From: Nageia nagi
Lineage: Eukaryota; Pinophyta
DNA length: 64,000 nucleotides
NCBI GenBank assembly: GCA_050084985.1
Contig: JBITNC010000002.1
Coordinates: 30,442,001 to 30,506,000, forward strand
Direction of reading: 5' to 3'
In this document: piece by piece, positions 23,383 through 37,181 of the stretch
Layout: each line of letters begins with the position of its first letter
Numbering within the stretch: the stretch's first letter is position 1
Program-made: the position numbers and the translations under genes
Notes under the pieces: model-generated
Told to the model about the DNA's origin: nothing
Databases searched by the model: none
The model's input: only the letters and a program-made list of their open reading frames with translations

Positions 23383-26300
23383 CGTCTTGTGAGATCTGCC
23401 TATCTATCAGCATGCAAGCAAATTCAGAAGTAGAGGTAATAGACAGCTTACATAGCATGTATGTTTAGTACTGGAAATGGAACACTGACACAGATCAACA
23501 CATGATCAACTCATAATTAAATTGTATATTTTATTGATGTAAAATGTTCATGTAGGTAATGTATATTAAATGAATTTTGTTTTAATTGAATTCGTTTAAG
23601 TGAATTTAAAGCCAGATTTGATAAATTTATATAAAGTATTTTCAGGTGTTCATTTAAATTATAATAATTATTAAATAATTTAAATTTTGATTAATATTAA
23701 CTAAAGTAAGTAATTAGTATTTACTATCATAATAAGATTATCAACAAAATTTATAAAGGATAAGTTGAATTAGGTGATAATATAAAAATGCTTAACATTT
23801 TCATTTTTAATTTTAAAATGTTTAACGTTTTGATCTTCAATCCTAAACCAATCACTCAAAACCATAATTTAGTTAGGCTTCTCTTTATCATATATATATA
23901 TTCATTTTCAAAATTATCATCTTTTAGACTTACTTAGATCTATCATCTAATTGTAATCGGGGTTCACCCTGTAAGATCATGAGTTATCTTCCAATAAATC
24001 ACTAATCTTCTACTCTCTAAATTAGTTGTCTTTGTATCTACTCTTATGAACTTGCATAATCATAATTACTCAATCCTATATCATATATTTTTATTAATCT
24101 ATTTTCATTCTCTAGATAAATGAATATACATGTTTTAATATATTTTTCATTATTTAAATATCTACAAATTAGAGAACCCAACTCCTTGTATTTTTTTCCC
24201 AAAAATCCTTAGCTTTTTATGAAATCGACTATGTTTCTTTCTTAAAACCCAAGTTTTGGAGTAAATCTTAGGACATCATTGAAAAACCTACATTTTCAAA
24301 TATTAAGTCTAATCCTAGAGTATCATGGCTTCATATTATAACAATTTGAATTTGATTTAATAATTTTTCAAATCTTATGGCATCGAAGAATAATACCTTT
24401 TCTATTAAATACTAAAAAAAATACAAAGTACCATCTTGTATAGCATATAATTGTCAAAATAGTTAGAAAAAATAGAATAATTAGAATAGTGAAAATGCTT
24501 AAGTCTAATTCTATATATTCTTAGGATATAACTAGATTTAAAAAATATATAATTAAGGAAATTATTGGACCAAACTAAGATTGAGATAAAATATATGAAA
24601 CTATAAGGTAATCCACATTATTCTTACAAAAATCTAAACCTATGTCCTCTTTCTTTAGATATTCAATATTTTCTTGTTGATTGGTTGATTTAACGAAAAG
24701 GAATTCTAGTTGTGAGGATTCTTAACTATAGACGAGAGTACAAGAAACTCATGAGATATAAAAGGAATAAATAAAACAACAATTGTTATATAAATTTAAA
24801 AAGTAATGGGGGTATGATTTGCATTAATAATAATAGTTTATAAGTTTAACGAATTATTTGATTATAATATTAGTTTCTATTCAAAGTTACATATATCACT
24901 CTTCATCTTACTCTATATATCTATTTCCCTCATACACATTCTCATATATCTCTATATCTTTCATTATTATATCTTAAAAAAACCTTTCTAACTAAAAAGG
25001 GTAATGATTCATCTCAAAGGGTGATAGCTCTTCTTAAATATTTTTAATTTATCTACTTGATTAGTTGATAACTTGAAGTATGTCTCTAGTCTTCATTAGT
25101 TACCATGGTCCATAGTATTTTGTCAATCTCCATCCACCTAAATATATATTCTATCTTTTGAATTCTCTCCTACTAACATCCTCCCCAACTTAAAATGAAG
25201 GCTTATCCTTAAGCCTTATCCTTCCTAACTTAAAGCTCCTTGAGCATAATCTTCACAACTTACATCATCATTCATAACTCAAGGATCCCAAGAAGAAGAG
25301 TTCTTACAATTGTGTATCTTTTTCATGATTTTGCCTTGGATGCCATACGAGACTCTTAAAAAATTCTTTATATCTAGCAATTTATTCGAGAAAGGGGATA
25401 GGCTTTAGCGATCTCTTGTAATTTTGAATCCCTTTTTCTTTTGTAGTGTGGAATCAAGTTTTTTTATATATTTTATTAGACCTTGTATTTGGTTTTCACT
25501 TCAATCTATTTTGGACTTTCCAAAATCTCTTTTGTTTGCATTCCTCATCATCTAATTTCTAGGGTTTTTATGAAATATTTTCTATAATCATAAACTATTA
25601 TTTCTTGTAAGGTATTTATCACCTATTATAGTTCTTATTCATCTATTATAGTGATCATACTCATGTATCTTGATGCATCTTTGGTCCAAATGTTCAAGGT
25701 ACAATCCCATAGAAATTAGGTTTGTCCACAGGGCCATGCCAAGAAAATCAAACCAATGATATTGAATTCCAACACTTCTTTTAAGAATATTTGATGGACA
25801 TTGACGTGAATGAGAATATCCACTTTGTTGACCAACTTAAATAATAATTCATTATCCTATTGATCAAAAGGATTCATTCTTACAATTGAAACATTAAAAA
25901 ATATCATCAATCAATTGATTTTTTATTTTTGATGATATTTTTTATATCCTTGGTTGAGAATGCATTTATATTACTTGGTTGATTATGCATTTGATAGTCT
26001 TGATGGAATTGAAGGATTTTTTATATCCTTGGTTGATTATGCATCAATTTCCTTCTCCATTTATTAACGTTTATAATTGTTTTACTCTACCAGATGTTGT
26101 AGATTACCTAGATGATAGTTAATTATTTATTGAACTTGATATTTATTGGAGCTTACCTCCTCCTATTTTTGGTGCTTTCTTCCTCATAGTAATCTCCAAC
26201 CAAGGTCCATTGATGAAGTTCATCGATTTGTAGCTTGTGTTGGAAAAGTTCTTCAGTGACTTTAGAAGAAAATTAATCTAAAGGATTATGTTAGAGAATC

Positions 26301-27370
26301 TAATGAATGTCAGTACATGCTATTATGTAAATCTCTAGTATTTAGTTCACCATGTTAATCATTTATCTATACTTCTAGATACATTCATTTGTGTGTTGCC
26401 AACTTCTTTTCTCTTTATAACAAGATTTCAATGGTGGACCAAAGGGTGGAAGTACTAGACTTTAGGTTATGAATGGGTAGCTCTAATATGTGCTCCTTTG
26501 GTTTGACCAACTACTAGGTTTGGGTTACTTATTGTTGAGCTTGGAAAGTGATTTCATTGACTAGGCAATTGAGCTTCTTTAAAGTGTTTATTCTAGGTGG
26601 GGTTTGTACATTTGGTAGTGCCTAGGTAAGTTTCTTAATTACTTAGGTGTAGAGTTCTTGGAGATTGCTTAATTGGATTTTTTGGTTTTCTAAAATCTAG
26701 TAAATATGAAATTTAGCATCCCTTTAGAGGTATATAAGCTCTTGAAGGGTAGAAAAAGTGGGATCCAAATAGCAATACTCTTGACCTGATAGTAATTATG
26801 TTGTAGTTAGGGTAGGGTTAGTTTTTTATGGAATTTAGTAGAGGCATAGGTCTAGTGGGGGTATTTATGGGAATTGATATTTTTTAACCCTCAAGAATAA
26901 TGAACCCTTATGTTGGTTTGAAATTAGTTGGACTAGTGTATTATTTAATGAATGTAGAGATAGTCATTTACGATGTTACTATGGATGTGATGGAGTAAGT
27001 TGGAATGGATACAATTTGTACTTATATGCTAGAGGAGGGGATTTGTAAAGAAGCAAACAAAGAGATTTAAGGGATAGAAGAGGGTAGGTTCACATGACTC
27101 ATCAATATTGATGTTGTTGTTTGGGGAGATTATTGCATATTGTTAGGTGTTGTAGAAATGTGGACTAGTCTTTCCATAGTACCATAAAGTATTATTTATC
27201 ATTGATTCATTATTATGCATGTGCCTATTTTGGTTACCTTTGTCTTTTTGATGTCCTATTTCTGGTGATTAGCCTTGCCATCAGATTTTTCTTCACCTTC
27301 CTGGTTCTATTATATGGTTTGCATCTGTTGGGTTTACGGGATAATTATCATACTAGAAGGATCTATGGAT
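23383..27370. other. AT-rich intergenic stretch without genes
   Basis: The 3' UTR of the ankyrin gene should occupy the first few hundred bases; no strong AATAAA is seen. Beyond it there are only short, stop-filled frames on both strands. A local repeat at about 25,920-26,045 reuses TTTTTTATATCCTTGGTTGA and TTGATTATGCAT. The last five bases before element C (27,371-27,375, TATGC) are its left target-site copy. Confidence 0.5.
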
Positions 27371-27375
27371 TATGC

Positions 27376-27856
27376 TGAAAGAGTTGAACTATAAACTAAA
27401 CAAGTAAGATCACATGAAAGCTCACAAATAACATCTAAATAACTCATAAAGATAACTCAAGATATAAAGTGGTTCCTCCAACTAGGAGTACATCCACTAA
27501 CTTGATCTCACTTCATTCACAATATGAACTCTTACAATCTTCCTAAACTCATCTCCTAAACACTATCCTTTTGCATAAATTTACTTCAAAAATTGGTGTG
27601 TGATCACAAAGAGGGAACCTTCTATTTATAGGCCAAAATCTCTCTTTGGATCACCCTTTTACCCAATGTACAAAGGCATGACATGAAACTCCCTTTTACC
27701 CAAGGGGCATGCTCATGACACGGAGTTTAGGATGACAAGTTACATTATTATATTCACTTAGATACTTAAGGTATCAAATGATACCCTTAAGTATTAGTGA
27801 ACTTACATAGAATATTATTACAAAACCTTTACAATAATGCATTATACATTCCAACA
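27376..27856 (-). repeat. 3' LTR of copia element C
   Basis: In minus orientation it starts TGTTGGAATGTATAATG and ends AGTTCAACTCTTTCA, 481 bp with TG...CA ends. A TATA-like CCTATAAATAG lies near 27,630. The purine tract (complement of 27,857-27,866) abuts it. It is the full-length partner of the shortened LTR at 35,290-35,579. Confidence 0.88.
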
Positions 27857-30800
27857 CTCCTCTTAGTGCAATATTGGGATAGAGCGAATAAGAAAGAAGG
27901 AAGAGAGAAAGTAAGAGAGTTCTCCTCCAAATAGATACAACGGAGATGAGAACTTTTACATATTTTTGAAGTAAGAAAGATCTAGTTTGAGACTCACTAC
28001 TTTGCCAAATACAATTATTAACTATAATCAATTTCAATGTACATGAAGTAGTCATCCAACTAGAAGTCATGAAGAGTCTCCAAGAGCCTGCATACACAAA
28101 GTAAATAACCTGCAATCTCAAAGGAACTTGCAAGTCATAAGCAGCTCAAATAACAAGATTAGTTAGATGCAACATACTCATATCAACAAAGATAAATGAA
28201 TCACATAAATACCATCATGAACTGATCAATGGTGCACTATAAGTCATCATAAAGATGTCAAGCCAAAACTCATAGTCGCCTGTTGTATATAAAACATGTG
28301 TTGATTATCATTACAAAATAGAGCATGCACATACAAGCTTCTCACATATGGATAACTAAATAGTGCTAAAATACACATAAGAGTTCCTTAGACATGGATA
28401 ACTGAATAGTGATAGATTGGCCAATCTTTTTGCTCTTAAAATTTGTACAATAAATTTCTCACATAGAGCAAACTTACCATGAAGGTGTATAACAAAATCA
28501 ACACTATAAAACACAAATTCTCCTAAGGGTGAAGTTATCATCACAAACATGAATTCAACAAAAGAATTCAAACTTCACTCCCATTTGAGGGTAAATTCAC
28601 CAACCTAATAGCATCCCTAAGATTACAAAATTGAGCTTTTGAGAGGGGCTTGGTGAACAAATCAAAGGAGTTCAAGGTGGATGGATAATACTCCAAGTGT
28701 ATGATGCCATCAAGAATCTTTTCCTTGATAAAATGTTTCTAGATTTCTACATGTTTTGTTCTCTGATGGAACATAAAATTCTTAGCTAAAGAAATAGCCA
28801 AATAATTATCTAAAGAAACCAAATATGAGCCACCTTGCTCATACCCAATTTCTTTCAGAAGATGCCTTATCCAAATGGCTTCCTAGGTTGCAACAAACAT
28901 GGCACGATATTAAGCTTTCATGGTGGAAAGAAAAATAGTACACTGGTTCTTATAAGTTTATGAGATAGCATCTGAATCAATGCTAAACACATATGTAGAG
29001 GTTGGTTTCCTATCATCTCTATCTCCACCATAATCAGAATCTGAGAATCTAGAGAGAATAAATGAGGACAACTTAGAATACTTGAGAGCAAGATCCTTAG
29101 TCCCTCCAACATACCTCAAGATTTGCTTAACAACATTGAGGTGCTCAACATATGATTTTTGCATGAATCATGCCATCAGATTCACTACAAAGGCAATATC
29201 TAGCCTGGAAATAGTCAAATACAAAAGACTACCAATTAATCACCTATAAGCGATAGCATCAACCAACTAAGATTTGGAGCTCAAATAAATAGTGATTCTA
29301 AGAGAGATTGGGATCACAACATATCTACACTCCTCCATTTCAAACTTCTGCAAGATATCTAATATATACTTATATTGACTAAGATAGGTACAATCCTTAT
29401 ATTAGTATACTTGCATTCTAAGGTAGTAGTGCAAGAGACCAAGATAAGTCATTTCAAATGTTACTTTAAGTTTGGATATGCACTCTTGAATGATTTCATC
29501 ATTATTCTTAGTAATCAAAAGATCATCCACATATAGGAAAATCAAGACCATATATTTTCCTTGATTGAACACATATAGATCAAAGTCAGAAAAATACTTG
29601 AAGAATCTAATGTCTACAAAAATCTTGAAATCTTCTTGTACCAGACTCTAGGTGCTTGATTAAATCCATACAATGACTTCTTTAGCTTGCATACAAAGAA
29701 CTCTTTGCCTTTCATAATAAACTCTTTTGGTTAATTCATGAAGATTTCTATATTTAAGTCACCATTGAGAAATGCACTCTTAATGTCAAGTTGAAAAACT
29801 TTTCATCCTTGAGTTACAGAAAGAGCAAGGATAATTCTCATAGTAGGCATCTTTGCCATGGGAGCAAAGGTTTCCTCATAATCTACATCGTATTTCTAAG
29901 CAAAACCTTTAACTGCTAACCTTACCTTTTGTTTCTCAATATCACCAACTAAATTAAACTTGACCTTGTAGATCCACTTATTGCCAATCACATTCTTCCC
30001 ATTGGGATAAGGAACCAAATCCCATGTTTCATTTTCATAAGCACCTCATACTCAACTTTCATGGCTTCCACCCAGCACTCATGCTTAGAAGCATCTTTGA
30101 AAGATGAGAGCTTGTGCTTGTTGTTAATTTTGGTCCTTATTACTCTTTGTGTTGGAGAATTTTGATCCTAAGGTGACTTGTCTACATCAATATCTAACCA
30201 GTTAGGTGCAACTAAAAAGTTCTTTAGATCATCAACATCCTTATTAGAAATAAATTCTTCAAAAAGTTCATTGAACTTTACATCCCTTAAAATAAACATG
30301 GCTTTGTAGGGTGGAAAGTAGAGCTTATAGCCTCTATGTTGACTATCATAACACATAAAGATGCATTTTTCATTCCTTTTATCTAACATTTTCCTTTTCT
30401 TAGAAAAAATATAGGAGAATGCTTCACAACTAAACACCCTAAGGTGTGAAATATTAGGTTTTCTTCCTAACCATACCTCAAAAGGAGTTTTACTCTAAAT
30501 GGCTTTTATGAGACACCTATTCAAGGCGTAAATAGCAATGCTTACTACTTCACCCCATAAGAAACTAGGAAGATTACCCACCATGCATCTAGTCATTTCC
30601 ATAATTATTTTATTTTTCCTTTCGATAACATCATTTTGCTAAGGAGTGTAAGGAATCGTAAACTACCTCTTGATTCCATACTTAGCATAATAGTCATTGA
30701 ACTTATTACTGTTATATTATCCCCCATTATCTGATCTCAACATCTTAATTTTAAGGTTAGTTTGATTCATAACAAAGGCCTTAAAAATATTGAAACTCTT

Positions 30801-31549
30801 AAAAGTTTGATCCGTATGCTCATGTAGATATCCAAAGGTCATTCTACTAAAGTCATTAATGAAGGTCAAGATGTAAGATGCTCCACCAAGCGACTTACTC
30901 TGAAATGGACCCATCAAATCTGAATGCACAAGTTGAATAGGTTGAGATGCTCTTGTTGCCTTATCTTTTTCAAACTTTTTTCTATGCATCTTACCATTGA
31001 AGGAGAAATTGAAGGTAAACCTTTCACAAGTTCTTAGCCTTTCATGACTTGAATACTCTATGGTTAAGGTGCCCTAAATGTTGGTACCAAAGATTGCTTC
31101 TAAAACACATATTTGTAGCAAAACATATCTTTGTTAGAACTTGATCCATAATGTAGATATCATCTTTTACTGACCCTTTAACAAACATGGTAAGTCCTTT
31201 CTTCATGCACCAGGATTGAGAGTTAAACTTAAAAAAGTACCTTTTTCTAGCAACTTGGATCATAGAAAGAAGGTTCATCCTAAACTTAGAAATATAGAGC
31301 ACATTTTTAAAAACTTTTTCGTGAATCAACACATTTCTAATGCCTTAGACTTCAAGGATAGAGTTATCACCTATAACAACTATATCTTTTTTATACTTGT
31401 GAAAGTTCTTAAACTTTTTTTTTTCAAAATATAGGTGATTAATTCAACCAGAGTCAATAATCTAGTCAGATGAAAAAGTACAAGGCATGGAGTAGAGTGT
31501 TGTAATAAAATCAGCTTGAATATTCTTCTTTCCTTTAAAGTTCTTTACA

Positions 31550-32481
31550 TTACCATTGCCTTTGTTCTTTTCCTTTCTTTTCTTTTTGTAGCAAACAACT
31601 TTTTTGTGACCTTGAATACCACAATGATTACAATTACCATCAAAAAATTTCTTAAGATATGGATTGTTTATTTTTGCTTGAAGTGGTTGTTGTTACCATT
31701 GTTCCTTCTATTGTTGTTATTATTTCTATCGTTATAGTTGTTGCCATTATTCCTACTATTGTTGTTGTCATTATCTCTTTTATCAAACCTTTTGGAGGAA
31801 GAAGAATAAGATTTCTTTTTAATGGTTGAAATTCTTCTTGAAAGGAGTTTTGGTTGCTCTAAGAGCAACATTATTATCCTTAGAAGAAGAAATCAACATC
31901 TTTTTATTAAAGATTTCCTCGTGCTTCAAAAGGAGCCTAGAAAAGTTCTCAAAAGAGAAGACTTATTCTTTATCATCAAGCCTTATTTTTATAACTATCA
32001 TAAAGTTTTCAAATTTTGAAGAAAGGTTTTGAAGAATGATGAAGACCATGGACTCATCATTGGTGCCATTGCACCCATAAGCAACAAGTTGGGTCCTTAG
32101 ATCAATGATTTTATTCAAGTAAATGGTAACATTTTCATCTTCCCCTTGATGAGATTGTAGAAACTTTTGGAGAATGGTAAACCTTCTTGAAAACTTTGAA
32201 ACAAGGTAGATTTGCTTAAGCTAATCCAAAGCTTCCTTTATTGATGTTGAAGAGAAAATCATCAGGAGCACATCATCTAAAACTGCATGAAAAATCCTAG
32301 AGGTTGCCAACTTATTCTTTATGTTGTAGGCTTCAAGTGCCTTCTCATCTATGGGAGCAACAAAGTTCTTATTCATTATTTGCCAAAGTTTCCTTTCCTG
32401 CAAATTAGCTCTTATACAAAGTTTTCAAATCCCAAATTTGAAACCATCAAGAATGTATTTGGGTAAAAAGGAGTCTCCCAT
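31550..32481 (-). pseudogene. gag of copia element C
   Basis: ATG at 32,481 opens MGDSFLPKYILDGFKFGI and is stopped by TGA at codon 19 (32,427-32,425). The frame then runs on with few stops through ALEAYNIKNKLATSR, FSRRFTILQKFLQSHQGEDE and SKFENFMIVIKIRLDDKE. An Asn-rich linker leads to an intact CCHC knuckle at about 31,636-31,590. The leading ATG and its context match gag of copies B and D, so this start is well supported. Downstream re-initiation or readthrough would be needed for any product. Confidence 0.72.
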
Positions 32482-34842
32482 TTGCTACATAAGGATGTGA
32501 AAAAATAATAATAATAAGCATGTGGTTCAATAAACAACATTATAAGTTAAGTTTTAACCAAGTAAATAATACATGTTAAATTTAACATTAGATACATGCT
32601 TGATTTGATTCATAAGTGCAAATGTTTTACAACTCAAATAATAACCCCCTTATCTAAAATTAGGCTTTCACCTAGATTCTCACATAAGAGGAGCTCAAGT
32701 ACTACCAATCCTTAACTAGTTCATCTTAGTCAGTATTATACTCTCACAAGAAGAAGTACCTACTATTTTTCAAGGTTATGATGTATATTGGATCGATGAA
32801 ATTATTAATCTTGATTAGGTTTCAAGTTATCCTCCTAGGTTATCAAGATAATCCTTGAATGGATGTGCAAACATGTGGTATCACTACACACATGTCTATC
32901 TATCTATTGAAGTTATATCCAAACCAATAGAGGACTTAAGGGTAATTAAGAAGTATGAACTTTTTCACCATTTGGATCATCAAATTTAAAGGCTCAAGTT
33001 TGCCTTTGCTCACCTCATGGCTCCCTAAATAAGTCACGTTGCGAAATGTAAATGTGGATGTGTTTATTTTAGGAGGTTGTTCATTTCAATATTTGCATAA
33101 GCAAATAAATCAAAATATGAAACATGAAGTAAAAGAGCATAAGTAAAATATTATCCATTCAAAATTTTGAAACCTAAGTGTCCAGTGGGTTTTGTTTACC
33201 AACCCCTAAAGGACATCATTACATCAATCCTAATTTTGCACAAGTCCATTCTTGCATAAGAAAGTAGATTGCATCATAACTTAAGATTTTAAGTAATAAT
33301 CATGCATTATTTGATTTAAAAAATTAAAAAAGTCTTAAGCATCTAACTTAAAAATTTAAATCTTTAAGCATGCATCACCATTCAGCATGTATCATTAACT
33401 TAAACATTTAAATACTAAACATGCATCATTTAAGCATAAGCATGCATTAACTTTTAAGTAGTAAGCATTAACTTAAAATTATGCAAGCAACATGTTATAA
33501 ATTTTAAGTAAAAAAATCATACAAATTTTCTTTTTTTAGTTAATATTGTACCCCTAAAGATAGCATACTTAACTTAATACTTTATCCTTAAAAGTTTTTT
33601 TCATGCTAAAAATTCTAAGTATACATCCATTCTAATTTTAAGTAAATACACTATATTTTCCTTTAATAGCATTAAAGGAGTAAGATTCCCCCTTTTACTT
33701 AAAATTGATATTAAGGCAATAGTATGCTTAGTTAATTTGAGAAGTGTCAAGTTTATACTTTAAACATTTTGCCTAAAAAATTGCCATACTTACCAATTCA
33801 AAAAATCCTCCATTTTACGTAATAAAAGATTACTTATCTACTTGTAAGATATTTAATGCTTAGAGTTTGCCCTTACTTCACTCTAAGTCAGATAAGTTAA
33901 AAATAATAAACCATCATTCCATTTGGCTTCCACTCTACTCAAAGTCAGAGAAACATTAATGAGTTACGACACTCATTAATAGAAGGAAGGCGTATGAACC
34001 AAATTAAAAGATTTTGCAATAAATTTTTCTTGCAAGGAAAGGAATTTTTGCCAAAAATTAAATGGAGTTAGATAGGAGGAAGGCTAACTAGGGAGAGAAA
34101 AGGATTTCAAAAAACAAAGTAAATCACACTTACAACATGAAGCGTAGCAACGAGGCTTGAGAATATTTGTGTAGAGAAAAAAGGGTTGCACATTGAGAAG
34201 CCAACTAGATCAATTCATCTTTCCACTATGTGGAGTGGCTACCGCCAAGAGCATGCGATGAGAAGGGAGTGCAGAGAGGCGGTTGGGTGGGGGTTTGCTT
34301 AGAGGAGAGGGCAAGATAAATAAAGGAGGCTTTGCAGTGATTCAGAAGGAGGTCGATCGTGAGGGCCTCCCTTTTTTTTAATGGCTTATCATGGAAAATA
34401 AATGGCATTAGGCTTGGTGATGACCATGCCTTTTAACAGGCTACGAGGTCAACCAAATAAATCAATCACCTTTCCCACCATACTTAAAAATAGTGGGGGC
34501 CATCAAGAGCTTGCGATGAAACAAGGATGCATAACAAAGGGTTAAACAGCCAAAGGGAAGCGTAGCAAAGGGTTGAATGGAGGTCACCCAACAAGGAAAA
34601 ATGTAAAAAAAATTAAATCTTCAAAAAATTCTTTGAAACAACATAGTACATTTTTTCTATATCTCAAAGTTTGTAAATAGATTCCAAATAAATTTTTCTT
34701 CTTTTTATTATATAATATATATATATAGTCTAAAAAAAATCTTCTATATTTGTTTTCAAATAACTCAAAAAATAATATCTTTTGTAAAAAATATTTTATT
34801 CTAAGTTTTCTTCACAAAGCATTTTGAAGAATAAAGCCCCTT

Positions 34843-34876
<34 letters not shown>

Positions 34877-35289
34877 CAAATAAATACAAGTGTGAGTAAA
34901 AAAAATTGTAATTTTTGTATTTGAATTTATTTTGAACAAATAAAAAATTACAAAAAATATACAAAAATAGAGACTAATAATAAATTGTTATTACATCCTA
35001 AATACCTTAGGTTAACGAAATTATCTCAAAAATAATTGCAACTACCATACAGTATTGGTAACACAAATGTATAACAACAATATTTAAAAAAAAAAACATT
35101 CTCATCAATATTGCAACTAACATATAAATAATGTTAGTAACTTATGGGGAAAATACATAAATAAACTTGAAGAAAGAAATGATGAAATTATACTTTTAAG
35201 TATTTTACCTCACCAATGAAAAAAAGGATGAGGAATGAAGATCACTAAGATGTTGAAGAAGAGCTTCCACACTATGCTCTAATATCAAA
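32482..35289 (-). other. Long leader of copia element C
   Basis: Between primer-binding site and gag lie about 2.8 kb without a conserved protein. The leader contains a tandem repeat (about 33,285-33,500, units built on CATGCAT plus CTTAA/TTAAG), a TA microsatellite (about 34,846-34,874) and a pyrimidine-rich part (complement of about 34,220-34,560). Its gag-proximal half is homologous to the leader of copy D (42,840-43,918). The open frame at 34,226-34,408 is not conserved in D and is not believed. Confidence 0.6.
33285..33500 (-). repeat. Leader tandem repeat of copy C
   Basis: Diverged units of about 30-37 bp each contain a GCATGCAT-like phrase and an inner CTTAA...TTAAG palindrome. The same block sits at the same place in copy D (42,851-43,057), so it is a family trait and not a private expansion. 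Confidence 0.65.
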
Positions 35290-35579
35290 TGAGAGAGTTG
35301 AACTATAAACTAAAAAAATCTAAACAACCAAGATCACATGAAAGTTCACAAATAACATCTAAATAACTCACAAAGCAATCTCACAAAGATAACTCAAGAT
35401 ATAAAATGGTTCCTCCAACTAGGAGTACATCCACTAAAGATATAAAGTGATTCATTCACAATATGAACTCTTACAATCTCTCTAAACTCATCTCCTAAAT
35501 GCTATCCTCTAGCATAACTTTACTTCACAAATTGGTGTGTGATCACAAAGAGGGATCCATTTATTTATACATTCCAATA
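35290..35579 (-). repeat. 5' LTR of copia element C, with U3 deletion
   Basis: Only 290 bp remain against 481 bp in the partner LTR. The two align from the inner end (TGAGAGAGTTGAACTATAA, plus-strand reading) to the TATA region, then jump to the outermost terminal bases ATACATTCCAATA. About 190-200 bp of U3 upstream of the TATA motif are missing. The terminal TG has become TA. The TATGC target copy follows directly. Confidence 0.82.
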
Positions 35580-35584
35580 TATGC

Positions 35585-37181
35585 TTGATTGGGGATCATA
35601 GCATCTGTGGAGCTTGCAACATATATCAATAAATCTAGCTTAAATTGTACTTCTTCACATATGCCTTAGCATACATTAGAAGAGGATTTTAGTTTGGTTT
35701 TAGTTATTCTAGTTGTGCATCCTAAAGTTTTGGACTCAACATAGTTTAAATTAACTAAGGATTCTTAGGGTTTGGCGATTATGTAGTAGAGTGTGAAAGT
35801 TTTGACAATGAGGATCTAGTTATTTAGGAATCAAATTATATAGTTTACCTTATGATTTTTTTTTTTTTTAACTAGGCTTTACTAGAGGTTGTGACTAGAA
35901 TGACCAAGTTCTTTTGTAACATGTTATTTCTTTCGAACCAAACTATTTGGTCATTCACAAAATTAATATCCATTTATTTATTTTCAAGGGGTATAACTAA
36001 TTTGGCCAATGTATCTATTTATTTATAAGTAACTTGGTATGAAAACTCAAGGAAGGGAATTAGTCTACTTGGTACTATACTTTGTATGAAGGTTTTATCA
36101 ATCTTGAAAACAAACTAGACTATTAGTTCGATAAGAAAGAAATCATCAATTTCCCTCTTAAGGATACATTCTTGAACTTTGATTAGAAAAATGATATGGT
36201 TTACCCATTCTTGCTGGTGTGGTTGATAAGTGCCTCCTTGATCAATTATCAAACCACTAGCTTAGTTGAATTTAGTTGCTTCCTCCCTTTTTATCCAGGT
36301 GCTTATTACAGGAAGTACATGGTAGCCATAACCAAGAATGAACTAAATCTAAATTTCCTATCCTTATTTCTAATGGGTAATTTGCAATGTTGATCACTAT
36401 TTTGGAGTTGGGTCAAATAAACATTTTTCAAATGGTATTACTTATCAAGTATCATGATCTCATTTGCAAGCTTCCCTTATATAATTATGAAAGAGGTTGG
36501 AATGATCTTTTGGTAGAGTTTTTGAGATAGGGCCTTGATTGCAACCCTAATCATTAAATATTTGATACTTTTGAGGATTCAGACTTTGGTGTGCCATTCT
36601 TAGGTGAATAGCTTCATGATGTGGTCATATTTTAGCAATCAAACTACTTTAGTCAAATGGGTATGGTCCTCTCCCTCCATTGGAAGACCCAACATTGCAT
36701 GCATTGTATCAATATTTATTGGGTATAACTTATCTAACCATAAATTATTATTATGATACCTATTGTAGATTAATTTTATGATGCCCTTATACTCTAATGT
36801 GAAATTTGGCATTTTCATTAGGTATTTCAATCTTAATTTCTACAATCATTGACCTACTTTCGTGAATAGACTAGCTAGGTCATCCTTCATACTCTATGCG
36901 GTGGACTATCAAGCTTCTTTGAATTTCACCTTGGTGATGTACTGGATCTTCCATACTGCACCTATCTAATATGGGATTTCCATGAAGTAGTTTTCATATG
37001 GAGGCTTATGGTATGGGATTAGCTTCTTTCCTATAGGAAAAATTTTAAGAATGGACCATAAATTTTTATTATAAACTCTAAGGTGATCTGTGTGAAACCT
37101 ATTTTGAAATGGGGTGATAGCTGACAAATCATGTTTATTTTTATGGCTATAAAATTAATAATTTTTGAAAATATTAAATAA
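35585..37181 (-). pseudogene. Decayed coding remnant of unknown family
   Basis: The complement of about 36,960-36,190 reads as one mostly open frame with occasional stops: KIQYITKVKFKE, DDLASLFTKVG, YLMKMPNFTLEYKGIIKLIY, LDKLYPINIDTMHAMLGLPM, KLYQKIIPTSFIII. The only long uninterrupted part is 36,830-36,639. The phrase around MLGLPMEGED is reminiscent of plant-mobile-domain-like accessory ORFs of retrotransposons, but I do not recognise it with confidence. The rest of the stretch shows nothing. It was contiguous with DNA left of 27,370 before element C inserted. Confidence 0.4.

Larger units (their letters stand above)
27376..35579 (-). mobile_element. Full-length Ty1/copia element C with target duplication
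   Basis: This 8.2-kb insertion is flanked by TATGC on both sides (27,371-27,375 and 35,580-35,584). From right to left it has a 5' LTR (35,579-35,290), a primer-binding site complementary to 35,278-35,289 (TTTGATATTAGAGC, close to the tRNA-iMet type), a leader of about 2.8 kb, gag from ATG at 32,481, protease near 31,440, integrase (about 31,330-30,600), the integrase C-terminal part (30,437-30,168), reverse transcriptase (about 30,050-29,250), RNase H (about 29,200-28,600) and the 3' LTR. Several stops make it non-coding, but it is the least damaged copy: the gag zinc knuckle (31,590-31,636) still reads CNHCGIQGHKKVVC, and the protease keeps DSG. Confidence 0.9.

Noticed and set aside
34846-34874. 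TA microsatellite considered as a regulatory or structural site
   Set aside because: Simple repeat in an AT-rich leader; not conserved as such in copy D.
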